The notes beneath the pieces are model-generated. The model ran no database searches and had not been told where the DNA came from. It saw only the letters and a program-made list of their open reading frames with translations. Positions 1 through 11,461 of a stretch of 64,000 nucleotides of DNA are shown in pieces. Position numbers and translations under genes: made by a program. The stretch covers positions 12,787,408-12,851,407 of the forward strand of contig NC_035448.2 of the NCBI RefSeq assembly GCF_002127325.2, read 5' to 3'. The DNA is from Helianthus annuus (lineage: Eukaryota > Streptophyta > Magnoliopsida > Asterales > Asteraceae). Position 1 is the first letter of the stretch. Every line of letters starts with the position of its first letter.

Positions 1-112
1 TATGAACACTGCCTTCTCTGTGGTTGGGATCCTCATCATACCCGTGTTGATGTTGTGGTTGGTTAAGACGAATAATTTCCCCATGGTGGAGATTTAGATT
101 CCCAAGTTGGTT

Positions 113-436
113 TTATGGGCCTGGGTTGAATTGTGGAAATGGTTGTGGTGGTGGTTGATTCTGGTTTTGGTTATTGGGCTGGTTAAGATTTTGATTTTGG
201 TTTTGAGGAATTGGTGGATCTGGAATAGGTGGAATTGGTTCGTTTTGTTGAGCTTGGTGTTGTGGCTCTTGATCAGCCATTTCGTGAGCTGCCTGTTCAA
301 GGTCTTGAGCAACTGTTAATGACTGAACTTTAGCTTTTACTGCTGAACATAGAAGAACGAGAATCTGTCGAGCAGTCTTTTCTATTTCTGGATCAAACAA
401 AAGTGGTGATGATTTCTTGGAAAACCTGGAATGCAT
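113..436 (-). CDS. Gag-like N-terminal ORF of element E (probably truncated)
   Basis: A 107-residue ORF lies about 175 bases downstream of the PBS of element E, where gag is expected. It has a moderately hydrophobic first half followed by MADQEPQHQAQQ and a Pro/Gln/Asn-rich tail (repeated PPIP, NQNQN). Low-complexity P/Q/N segments are common in plant gag leaders. No CCHC knuckle or protease motif is visible. It ends at a TAA at 113, so either the ORF is mutated or gag is read in another frame beyond the window. The assignment rests on position and composition only. Confidence 0.35.
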   Translation of the reverse strand: MHSRFSKKSSPLLFDPEIEKTARQILVLLCSAVKAKVQSLTVAQDLEQAAHEMADQEPQHQAQQNEPIPPIPDPPIPQNQNQNLNQPNNQNQNQPPPQPFPQFNPGP

Positions 437-609
437 GCAACTGTAGACTCACCTGCACACAGACAAACAAGAAACCAAGCGTAATATGGAACGAAACAAA
501 AAGAACAAACAAAAGGAAATATTTTTAGGTGTTTTGTTTTTTTTCTAATTTTTTTTATGTTTTTAACTTTTATGAAAAAAACAACTTACTAAACACTAAG
601 CGCACCGAT

Positions 610-627
610 TCCCCGGCAACGACGCCA
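610..627 (-). other. Primer-binding site of element E (Asp-tRNA type)
   Basis: The minus strand reads TGGCGTCGTTGCCGGGGA, close to the TGGCGCCGTTGCCGGGGA site complementary to tRNA-Asp used by Tat/Athila-type Ty3 elements. It lies three bases inside the LTR that starts at 631. Confidence 0.7.
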
Positions 628-630
628 TTT

Positions 631-1699
631 TGATCGATGTCGTAAGGTCGGTCAAAAATATAATTAAAGTGTCCTATTCACCTTTTACTAGTAAAGGGCA
701 AGTAGGGTGTCGAATTTACGGGGAATCAGTGGAAAGTGTAAAATTTCGTTGTTTCAATTATCATCTACTTCTAACTAATTGCTTTTTGCAGTTTTTGAGA
801 GAATTGCGAAAACAAATGTAAAGTTGGATTTGTTAACAATAATGAGAAAAACGGACCAATCTCCGGGTTTTCAGGTTATGCAGAAAATCAGGTTATTTAG
901 TTACGACCAATTGGAAATCACATAGACATGATTTGAAAACTTGTTTTGATAAATAATTAATGGACAATATATTTGATTGCAATGATCCACGATCGAAACC
1001 GAAGGATTGATGCAACTGAATAGTAATCTAATTAATTACCAATCCTAGATTTCATAAATATCAACGAATTCAATGGTTAAAGGTTTAAGAACAATGACAC
1101 TTTAGAATTTAATCCCAATTGTTGATGACCAAACCAAATAAATGATGAATTCTTGTGTCTACGATAATCAAACAATCGTTTAATCAAAAACAAGCAACAA
1201 TAAGATAGATTAACCGAATGATTAATCAAATCTTAATCCAAAAGTTCATAAATATAAATAAACCCAAAGTCTAACACAAACCCTAGTCCCGGAGATGATC
1301 ACAGGAGGTTTAGCCGCTCATGTTTGTGAATTGATCTTCAATCTCGATGTTGGAAGGCATGATTGATGATGGAATGATGATTAAATGATGTGGAATGATG
1401 GAAAAACTCCAAGAAGAACCCCAAAAATCGTCCCTCTAGTCATGCCTCCAAGTTCAGAATGAAAAAGACATCCTAACCCTATTTTTTCACATGTTTTTAA
1501 TCAATTTTCGTAACCCAACACCGTAGGCTACGCTAGAACAGGCTGAAACCGTAGCCTACTGCCGACAGATTCTTCACAACACTGTTTTCTTCATAACTTC
1601 TTCATTTTAAGTCTGATTTCCTCTCCGTTTTCGCCCACGTCTTCATAATTCAGCTCTTTATCATTCCATAATTCAGCCCTCTATCATTCCACGTCTTCA
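631..1699 (-). repeat. 5' LTR of element E
   Basis: This 1069-bp segment is bounded by TGAT (631) next to the PBS and TCA (1699) next to the captured-gene block. It contains the motifs ccgtaggctacg and ccgtagcctac around 1520-1560, also found in both LTRs of element A, so the two elements are related. No coding potential is evident. Confidence 0.55.
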
Positions 1700-2645
1700 T
1701 AGGCCTATACGATGCGTATTGAAGGTGTCGATTTAATTTTCCAAGGTAGCTTTCTGTCTCGCGGGCGAAGAAGCAGCACTTTGGACATTTGTTGGTCTTC
1801 AAGCATCTAGGAAAATCTAAATTTCATGTTAGAATATTCAACCCAGAAGATGTGATTAAGGTAAGCGTGCCGTAAAGTTGCATCTTTTAGAGAGAGACCT
1901 GAATTGCTGGGGTATGACTGTTCAAACAATATAAATGCTTGCAATTAATTTGACAACTGTGACAACTAATTAAAAGTTCCTCAGGCTCACGTCAACTGCA
2001 CTGGTAACAAACTGGTACTGCTGGTGGACTTCTTTCATGTTTCACAAAATAATTTGAAGGCTCACAAATTTCAATATCATTTTGGTGATTTTTTGAGTGT
2101 TTGTAACCTTCGTCTGATTCTGAAGACGATAACTCGTTATATGTATTTTTATGTATCAGCCTGCAATTTCTTCTGGAAACCGCCATTTACGTGGGCCCTA
2201 TTGTCGGATCTGTGACTCCATAGGACTCACTTAGTACGGTTCGTGGATGTATTTGCTGGGGTGTAACAGTACGATTTACGATTTGAACAATCAGTAAGCA
2301 AATACACAACGGTTCTCCAATTCCAGATCGGTAATGTAAGGAGAAGCGTTGAGATAACGGACATCCATCAAGCTCAAAAAGAAAACTTTTGTTTCCCATA
2401 GCCACCATTCCCATAGTCACAAACGATTGCTGTTTGTATTTCCCATAGCCACCGTTCCCATAGTAAAAAACAGTTACGGTTTGCAATTCTCGGTTGTACC
2501 GCGAGTGGGAATAAGATCCGTGGGCCCTATTGTCGGATCTGTGACTCCACGGAAGATGTGATTAAGGTAAGCGTGTCGTAAAGTTGCATCTTTTAGAGAG
2601 AGACCTTTAAGTACGGATCCTACATCTGCATTTGGAACAAGAAGT
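1700..2645. repeat. Left part of a composite block of captured gene fragments
   Basis: This segment starts with half of the dispersed palindrome (1700-1720) and ends at the left TSD of element A (2641-2645, gaagt). It shares several blocks with 18868-22140: the gggccctattgtcgg block (2190s, 2520s, 21252, 21852) and the gatgtgattaag block (1846, 2551, 21279, 21880). A stretch of about 55 bp is directly repeated at 1846-1900 and 2551-2606. The sequence gcatttggaacaagaagt before A resumes at 18868 as ccaacaattcg, and the uninterrupted version is present at 20738-20770. This shows that A split the block. Confidence 0.6.
1919..2186 (-). pseudogene. PHD-finger gene fragment (copy 1)
   Basis: An ORF from 2186 runs through a Ser/Glu/Asp-rich stretch (NELSSSESDEGYKHSKN) to VPVCYQCS and then a stop. 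After a one-base frame change the minus strand continues EPEELLISCHSC, QINCKHLYCLN. Together these give the CxxC...CxxC...HxxYC spacing of a PHD-type zinc finger with the EELLISC core typical of plant PHD proteins. The frame change makes this copy non-functional. Parallel copies occur at 18897, 19029 and 20778. Homology is inferred from the metal-ligand pattern; I could not run a search. Confidence 0.5.
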
Positions 2646-4184
2646 TGATGATTGTCGAACGAGTCATGCAAAAACCTAAATAACCTAGGTAGCTAGGGTA
2701 AGTAGGGTATCGAATCCAGAGGAGTCTGGTGGGAAGCGTTATGAATTAAGTACTGATTAACTAATTGCAAAAATATAAAATTATTAGTTTGTTTGTTTAG
2801 ACTAAAAATTACTAAAAGCAAGTTGTAAACAGTTGGAGAAAAGGTGATTCCTCCAAGTTTCAGATTCAAAGTGGACTTCAGATGATCAGTTTTAATTGAG
2901 AAAATCACATAGACATGATCGAGATAATTAATTAGCTGATTGTGATAAAAGAGGAGTAAGTACTTTGACTGATTAACAACGAAAGGTTATCACACGGTTA
3001 TCAATTGAAGATTACCAAACCTAGTCCCTATCTAATATATCCCAATTACTAGAACTCTCGGGAATTGAAAGAATCAACACTAGGTCTTAAGTAAAATCAA
3101 TTGTTTACAATCAACCAAATAAATCCCTAAGCAAAAAGCATCGAATGCTTAGATTGCTAGTCTCAATAACAAAGAAAAACTCAAAACAATAATCCACTTA
3201 CAAGAATCCTCCACTCGGAGGAAACCACAAAAAGTTTAGCCGCTCATGTGGGTTGACCGATCTTCGCAGGCTTGATACCCGGTTGAAACCATCTTTCCTA
3301 TAATTAATATTTTTTTATCAATGATCAAAATAATGATTTTCAAAAAATGGTTGCCAATCTCTACGTGAATATATATGACGGCTCCTTTTTCAATGTTCAC
3401 CTCTTGCCGTCAATTAGACTAGTGGGTATGGAAAGGGGATGGGCCGCCACGTCACCGCCACATAGGAGGGGCTTGAAGGGGATGGACCTAAGGGGTGGGG
3501 GATGAACCCCTTTATATATATATTTATATATATATATATATGTATGTATGTATGTATAGATGTGTGTGTGTGAGGAGAGAGGAATGAGGCCCATGAAGAT
3601 CGTCGAGTGGGAGCCGATGTTGACGGGGCTGGGGCGGCAACGAGGCTGGGGGGAGGAGAGTTTGGGGCGGCGGCGGGAGGATGGGCATGGGGACGTCCCC
3701 TATACCCTCCGGTCTTATATGATAGAGATGTGATTTCTTAAATCACAAAAATCCTCCACCAACATGTTTGCCGTCAAAAAAAATTGAAGATGTCTTGTTG
3801 ACTTTCTTTTTTTTCCTTTTCACGTGCAGCTTTTATATATTAGGGTTAAAAAACCCATTAAATGCCCATAACAAACACACATGTGCGTGGCTAATTTCAT
3901 CCACCCGTAGCCTACGGTTAAAGCACCGTAGGTTACGGTTCGTACATTCTGTTGCAATCAGACAACTCTACCCGTAGGTTACGCTCCCATTCCGTAGCAT
4001 ACGGTCTAACATGTTGTGTATTCTTGCCAGCCACACTCCTCACACACCCAACTTTCATATTAATTACCAATCAGCCACTGGGCTTCAATATTACGCGTTT
4101 CTTATGTTTTCAAGTAATTTTACTACCCGAACAAGTACCTAGCAACATGATATGCCCCAGTTAACATCCATGGGTGTTCCGCTT
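2646..4184 (-). repeat. Element A 3' LTR, first part (interrupted)
   Basis: Aligns with 17471-18706, apart from the 298-bp MITE at 3417-3714. It is cut at gttccgctt, where element B inserts; the LTR resumes at 14386. It contains the ccgtagcctacgg / ccgtaggttacgg cluster (about 3905-4010). Confidence 0.75.
3417..3714. mobile_element. PIF/Harbinger-type MITE inside the LTR of element A
   Basis: This 298-bp insertion is absent from the other LTR of A: caatta|tatgatag at 18236-18249 is the empty site. It is flanked by TTA (3414-3416 and 3715-3717), a TWA duplication typical of PIF/Harbinger. Its ends are imperfect inverted repeats: GACTAGTGGGTATGG on the left and, reading inward on the minus strand, GACCGGAGGGTATAGG on the right. 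It is G-rich with a short TA tract near 3512-3550. The terminus resembles that of element D (33461 GACTATGGGTATGG), so a shared transposase is plausible. Confidence 0.75.
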
Positions 4185-7106
4185 TGTCACACCCCCAAAT
4201 TAACACCTAGGGAGTGTCCCTGTGAGGCGTGTGACGACTAGCATTGAGCCACCAATTACATTGAATCACAAGTTCAAAACAAAGTTTCATAAATTAATAG
4301 AAATAAAATCCAAGCACAAGTTGTTCGAAACCATTAAGTTCAGCGGAAGCATTAACGTATCACAATGTATAAGTTTCACACAACCAAAGTAAATAAATGT
4401 TTGTTAAATAACTCAACAATGCAACCATGACCACTCGCGCCCTCCAGCCAGCAAGTTCCTGCGTTCCAAGTACCTAAGGACCTGCGAGCATGTAACACGT
4501 GTATCAGACAAAGCTGGCGAGTTCACAGTTTTAGAAAACGTTTGTTACCCGTTGTAAAACAGTTCAATAACCAATGCAAGTATTATTGTTAATATCTCAT
4601 TTCCGAACAATGACGGCTCCTGAAATACACGACTGCCCTTCCCACGTACTCCTATCTAGTACTGGGCCAGACTGGGTCATTAGTTCACCTCCGTCCTCTA
4701 CAGGCACGGGGTGAGGGTGCCAAACCTAAGTAGCGCTACTAACTAATACCCGATGAGGGACTTACAAAAGATGATAGGTGAGAATATTAACCAATATACC
4801 CGTTTTTACCCAAAGACTTATCCCCCCATGGGATACCCAACTGACTGTCCCCAACCACTGGGACGCATGCTCGAATGTAGTGAACTCACCTTAGATTGCT
4901 CGGTATGTTACTTTACACTACCCACTCCAAGTTGGTCAACCAAACCCTACCGTGGTTACCAAAGATTGTCAGTTTCGCATACACATAATTCACGTGTCTT
5001 TCACATAAAATACACATGAAGTGTCCACATAAATCAGATATCATTAGACAGGTTGAAATCAAGAGATCATGTAACACACAGTTCATAACGGCAAGTAACA
5101 AGTATTTGAGTCCTGTGTAAAGTTTACATCTCACGCAACCACTTTGACAGCTCAAAACATTAAACACTTATATGGGCGATTTATATCCGATCACTTGAAC
5201 CATTCGGTCCAATTGTGTGTTGTATACATGTGTGTGTATGTGGCCCAATAGCACCGGCCCAAAGGAAGTTCGCAACCCACATCCTTCTGTGCGACCAGCC
5301 TATAATGTGTGACTTAGACTCAATCGTGCAAACGTGCAACATGTTGTAATTGTGCGATTCATGACTGGCCCAGTCCACAACTTTCCACGGCCCATATTAG
5401 TGTACGTTTAAATTATGTTCCCAGCCCATTCATCCTCGGCCCAACATGACTAACCCAATGGTGCATTATGCGATCAGTGTTTTTGTGCGATTACCCCCTC
5501 CTTCTTTCTGTTACACTTCCCTCAAATGTGGTTAGTTAGTTTCATAATTATTCAGTTAATTCCCATCATTTTCGCAACAATCAATATCGAAACACCTTTT
5601 CATTTCGAATTAAATAGTATGTTAGATTTCTAAACCCGAATAACCGTTTACCAAATAACAATAGGCTAACAACATTAAATTTGATCATAATTCACAATCA
5701 TCGCATCTCGCGATTCAATCGTTCAAAACTTGACTCATATGGTCAACACACAACCCTCGATCACATCCATACTATCAAGACCATTCTAAATATGATCCCT
5801 AAAAATAGTAGTTCACATGAATCATTGTTCCATCATTAACAGCGAGTAGTGCATAACAAACATTCAAATCAAATCTATGCATTTCATTGACACTAGCTTT
5901 ATGAACTGGTACTTTATCATCATCACCCAAGGTCTTTTGACTAATAAGAACCCTAGTTATCATATTCAATAAATAACATCCTAAACATTCCTGATTTCGA
6001 TGCATCAATTTATTATTATACCACTACCCACCTATGCTACTCGACAAAACAAAACAAGGCTCATAACATTCTGTTCGGTTCCACAAATCCCTATAACTCT
6101 CATAACCCTTGTTATTAGAATACCATTTTATTGTCAGAACCTTTATTACTTGCCACGTTAACTGTTACCCCATCCTTATGGACAAAACATATTTAGCATG
6201 AAAACACTAATTCATATTTATTATTATATAATCTTCATCAGTTGTCCCATACATACAAATCGAACAACATTAATTAACAATTATTTATCATCAAGCAAGT
6301 CTGAATCATTAACATTATAATCACCAATCAAGCCACTTTGCACACTCTTAATCAGCCGATTATCACAAGAATTAACCACACTCCCACGATCATATTATCA
6401 CGGATTCATCTAATATTACGCATACATTCAACATATCCAAACATGCAGTTACACATAACCGAGAAAGATTAAACAAAGTTAAACAAATATATTCCTATTC
6501 TCGTAACTATGATGGATTATTATTCTAACAACACTTGATCCACAAATATGTTTACAACCAATTATATCACGTAATTAGTCTATTGACCCACAACTAATAT
6601 TAATGAATAACAAAATATGCACTAACCCGGTTACGAGGTACAAGAGGTGTTGGAGTCCGGGGGGGGGGGGGGGTGGCTGCCGTCAATGATGGGAAAGTGA
6701 GGAAAAAATAATAGGGTTTGTTACCCCTTTATGACTGTGATAGGTATATGAACCCCACGCATGATCTAGACAAGTGGGTTAATCATCTAAAGAAGTGGGC
6801 CGATCCCACTTAATCCTTTATTGCTGATTTTGGCTTCAAAGAAAGTGGGCCGATACCTACTTATCTATGACTGTGTGATCCTTTAAGCGGTGCGCGACTC
6901 GGTAAGATGTGCGACAAGATTTATGCGGTCCTTAATTAATATAAAATAACTTATATTGTATGAATAAATAACACTCTAAAAGACCAGTCTACGATTAGCG
7001 TCACAGACACCCGATTATTACATGAGATGAGACATGATGTGCAATTATGCGCACTAGAGATCAAGGAAATCAAGTACCACTAACCTTGCAAGTTCGGGTT
7101 GTCACA
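4185..7106 (-). repeat. 3' LTR of element B
   Basis: Near-identical to 11462-14385. Includes a poly-G run at 6660-6673 that differs in length from its partner at about 13936-13952. Short ORFs here, such as 4753-5019, are duplicated exactly in the other LTR and are not genes. Confidence 0.9.
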
Positions 7107-7119
7107 TCATCCCCAACTT
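7107..7119 (-). other. Polypurine tract of element B
   Basis: The minus strand reads AAGTTGGGGATGA immediately before the 3' LTR. The tract and its surroundings recur at 7205-7244, a direct repeat about 102 bp away, so a second PPT-like copy is present. Confidence 0.7.
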
Positions 7120-7127
7120 GAAAGAAA

Positions 7128-10100
7128 TTTCGTCCCGAAATTTGATAAGTAAGCCAGAGAAGTGAAGTGGTAACTCAAGATTGCTGCAGATTTTCCTCAG
7201 ATGCCACATCATCCCCAACTTGAAACGGAATTTCGTCTCGAAATTCACCAGTGATATCCGAATTAGCTTGATCAGTAGGGAAAAGTTGAGGATATTTGAG
7301 CTTCATCTGGTTTTCGCGCTCCCACGTGAACTCCGGTCCACGTCTTGAGTTCCAACGAACTCTCACGACTGGAATTCAACTATGTTAACGGACCTTGGCT
7401 TCCTGGTCCAAGTTTTCGATAAATCCCTCGACAAGTGTAACTAGTCGTTACCTTAGACTCTAGTGAAGGTATCACAAGTGTTTTGTCAGACGATCACTGC
7501 CTTAGATTCGAGATATAAATGATATCGTGTGGGTTACCCATTTCATCAGGTAATTCGAGTTTGTAGGCCACGTGATCGATTCTTTCCAGAATTCTGAGTG
7601 ATTCAACGTAACATAATTTAAGCTTGCCACGCTTCCCAAGCGTACCACACCCTCCCAGAGTGAGACTTTCAACATGATACGATCGCCTACAGCGAACTCC
7701 CAGTGTTTCCTAAGCTCGGGCAGTGTTGTCTGACATACTAGAATGGTAATTATTGCAGTATAACTCAACCCCAGGCAGGTGTCCTTCCAATCCTCACTTA
7801 AGCCAATCACATATATGCTTGTTGCATGTCTTCGAGTGTCAGGATGTTTCGGTTACTTCAACCGTTTGTCCAATGTTCATGTCTAGACGTGAGCCAAGAG
7901 TGTGCGCATTGCCCGTCATAGATCAGGTATAGGTCAAAATCAAAGGTAACAGGAATTGGCACCTTGTGCCTCAAAACCGCCTCTCTCAGAGGACTATTCA
8001 TAAGCTGTGAAGACTCGTCGGTTTCCTCGGTGGCAAGAATGTGTGCTGGTTACATGAGACAATCAATGGTCACCCAGGTGATTGTTTCCGTTTTGAGTTC
8101 TAGGTAGACCCATGACAAAATCCGTGACAGTCTATTCCCATTTCCAAATCGGTGTTTGTGGTTGCTGACACAACCCAGAGGGTTTCGAGTATTCCACCTT
8201 GACTTTCACGCCAGTCAGACTTGGTTCATGTATAGTGCTATGTGGGCCTACCTGCCTGGTCATCAATACAAGGCTTAGAATCCTAATATATCCTATCAAA
8301 ACCCAGACTACTAGGACAACGAGGCTAGTGTGCTTTGCTCAACACAAGTTCCCTACGGTTTCCGTATGGTAAGATCCATATTCGTTCCACGAAGTAGCGG
8401 ATATCGTTCGACTTACCAAAAGTTGTTATTCCATGCCCCCGCATAGACTCAACTTGAAAATTCTCTTCCTTCAGTGCTTCGATGTAAACCGGGTGAATCT
8501 GATCGGGTAGGCTAGGGTCGATGGTGAGTTGCAAGCTTATTTGCGTTTCAAGTTCCATAGTTGTATTCGTTCGAGAGTTTCATCCAGCGATGCCTTTGTC
8601 TAATTAGTTTTCTCAAAACAAACGTACACGAGAGGCGCTTGTGATCGGTCTAAATGGTGCAATTGGTACCGTCCAAGTAATGCCTCCATCTTAATTCCAA
8701 AGACCATGGTTTCCACCGCAGGTTATGACTCGTGCATTTCTTCTTGTAAATCCATCGTGTAAACTGTCACCTTCTTGTGTTGCATCGGCGTGTACTGGGA
8801 CTCTGATTCAAACCATCATGGTGTACCACTAAATCACCTGTACCCTCGGGTAAAGGCGATGCTTTGTGCATTGCAGAGTTGGGATTCCAGGACTAAAAAG
8901 ACTTCCTCTTTTTTTTTTTTTTTGTCTTCCACGAACACAGCACCCTACTGTGTTAAAGAGATTAAAGCTGCGCGATCTTTGAAATCCTATAATGAGTCTA
9001 AAAAAAAAAGTTGCTATATCCTCGAAGGGATCTTTGTTGTCGATTAGTTTCTAACAAGATGGATTTTAGCGAGATCCACATGTACTCCTACTTTGTTGGT
9101 TTCATGACCGGAAATGTACCTCTCGTATCCAGAGGTCACGTTTAACAAGACTTCGGGTGGCGTGGCTCCTCCCTCAGGAGCTCTGAAGTAAAATACGAAT
9201 GTTGTCCATGATTCAAAACATCACAAATAAACACGGTCGATTGTGATCCACAAGGCTGCTGGTGTGCCGATTTACCCAAAGGTCGCGGAATACATAGTCG
9301 CAATGGTCGTACTGCGTTCGATATGCTTTTATAGGAACATTCTCCCTTGGACTTTCACCTGATGTTAGTTCGTTCGTTTGCCAACCCTCGAATGGGAGCT
9401 TGACCCTCGCAACTGGTCAACAGGTCGTCAATACATGGTCGAGGCAAACAGTTCTTAACTGTCACCTTGCCGAGTTCTGGATAATCAGTACACATACGAA
9501 AAGTCTTATCTTCACAGATATAACTGGGGCTCCCCAAAGCGAAAAACTATGCCTAACAAAACTCATGTCCAATAGTTGCTGAAGTTGATTAGACAACTCT
9601 TGCAACACTCATGGCGCAAGATGGTATGAGTACAAGTAATCAGAGCTGCCCCTGGTGTGAGGCCAAACTGAGATTCTGCCTTACAGTTGTAGAAGCAAGT
9701 CCGAAAGCTCCTCGTGTAGCATGCCGGGAGGAATCACGAACAATTGGTGGATCCTCGATCCTCTTTTCTTAGCCTTAACATCCGTATCGGTTGCTAATGT
9801 TGTGGGGTAATCCCTCTGTAGACACTTCTGGGCCTTCATTGTTGATAGGATGCTAGCCCTTACACCACTCTGACACTTCGAAGTATAAGTGACGCAAAAT
9901 TTTCCTTTCTCGTGGTATATCTACGCTATATCGAGATAACTAAATCTATGCTATTACTGCATCGAGACCATCAAGGATAGCAAAAAGGAAGGTCGATGTC
10001 GAACACTTGTCCCACAAGGTCGAGCTTGCATCCCAAAGGACATACAAGGTTTCAATTGACCTGCCATCAGTCGGTTCCATAACAGGTTCGCTTTCGAGAA

Positions 10101-11446
10101 TCATCAGGGTTAAATGGAATCAAGACGAAGCAGTTAGCTACTCATGCAAGCTACCATGTTGTTATTATGCCTGGCGTCGCCTACGCCAATCCTAAATGCC
10201 CTTCCACAAACACCACTACTGGTGTTGTTGTTACGATCACGTGGATTCCCAATACTGTCATCGTTCTCTTGGTTATTGTCGTTTTGAATTATCAACGGCC
10301 AACCATGCTGTAGACACCTCCTTTTCCATGCTGTAGGCCATTATTACAGGTACCCTGGTGTTGCCATGACTGTTGCCTCTAATGTTGTTGCTTGAAACGG
10401 AACCCTACGATCTTTCACCAACCAAGTCCATCTTTCCACTTTCTGTGCCACGCCCTAAAGCGCTAATCACTGTCCTGGTAGTCACACATTCCACACTGTA
10501 ATCAGCTGTCACCGCTCATGCTTCCATTGATTTGTAAGAGTCGACTCCCATAAGTCGCTTACCAGGGTTAAAGATTCGATTAGCGTCAAACTGCTGATGT
10601 TCATTGCTGGTAATCAGGGTCGTCCAATACTAAGGTTGGTAAGGTATTACGCTCATCCTCTTCTCCATCGTTCTTGCGAGTTGACTGAGTAGTACACGGT
10701 ATGTTTCCAGAGCGTTGCAGAAGTGATCGCACTTCGGGTCTAAGACGTTAACGCGCTAGGTTCTAACAAACAACGATAGGTGAGGAAAGTATAGACCAAT
10801 CATTCGCCGCGGAGGCATCCACCTCAGGGACGTTCGTACAAGCACCTAACATTCTACACAGTTCGCTAGGCGTTCAGATGGGTGTTCAGGTAATACTCGT
10901 TAGCATCGAGATTCGTAAGGATTTAGAGTGGAGTGAAAAGATCACGATCAAGTGAGAGACAATCACTGCTATGACTATTTTAGACTGTTGGGTTTTACAT
11001 CGATTTAATAACAGGACAGAACCCCTTTTTCAATTGTTAAGCCTCACTAGGACTCGCACGCACCCCACATTATTATCATGTGTGCACCCACAATAATACT
11101 GCGATTTGCGTGCTCATCTCAGTTCCACTTAACTCATGTCAAATGGTTCCTCCAACTCGAGTAGCAAACAAAGAGCATTACGAAACGTAAGTCATGAATG
11201 TTTAGGGAAATACTACCCTACCAGTCACATAACACATGAAAGTAATACGTGAATTAATACTATTGCTCTAAACGTGCAATCTCATGCAATATCATGTGTA
11301 AGTGTTCACTAGTTATGTAGTACAATGAGTATACGGGAGACGAACCTTGCAGTCTGGAGCTGAGTGTCATGGTCGTATTCAGAACTTGTTCGGTTATAGT
11401 CTGGTTTTATGAAAACGTTTAAAAACCAAGTTCACTATAACCAGTG
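7128..11446 (-). pseudogene. Decayed gag-pol of element B (Ty3/chromovirus type)
   Basis: No long ORF survives, but pieces appear in pol order on the minus strand. An RT piece (9355-9537) contains FRMCTDYPELGKVTVKN, matching the FRMCIDYRELNKVTVKN region of Ty3 RT. Integrase C-terminal pieces lie at 7502-7810 (FAVGDRIMLKVSLWEGVVR) and 7175-7366 (VRWNSRRGPEFTWEREN, the end of chromovirus integrase). ORF 8325-8558 is probably RNase H-to-integrase linker. Frame breaks and stops separate all pieces. Gag should lie between about 9900 and 11400, but I see no clear CCHC knuckle there. The product cannot be functional, so mobility must have been supplied in trans. Confidence 0.7.
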
Positions 11447-11458
11447 GCTCTGATACCA
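11447..11458 (-). other. Primer-binding site of element B (initiator Met-tRNA type)
   Basis: The minus strand reads TGGTATCAGAGC, complementary to the 3' end of plant initiator tRNA-Met, three bases from the LTR at 11462. Confidence 0.85.
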
Positions 11459-11461
11459 AAC

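Larger units (their letters stand above)
1..1699 (-). mobile_element. Element E: 5' end of a Ty3-type LTR retrotransposon running off the left edge
   Basis: On the minus strand the order is LTR (631-1699), PBS (610-627), then a gag-like start (ORF 113-436), continuing beyond base 1. The PBS is typical of Tat/Athila-type Ty3 elements. The LTR begins TGATCGATGTCG on the plus strand and ends in TCA at 1699, the same TGAT...TCA form as element A. Only one end is in the window, so the TSD cannot be verified; the five bases after the LTR are taggc, the centre of the palindrome family described at 20249. I infer that E inserted into such a palindrome. Confidence 0.65.

Noticed and set aside
4753..5167. 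Paired ORFs (88 and 84 residues) repeated exactly at 12030-12444
   Set aside because: They lie inside the two LTRs of element B; the duplication reflects the LTR pair, not conserved genes.
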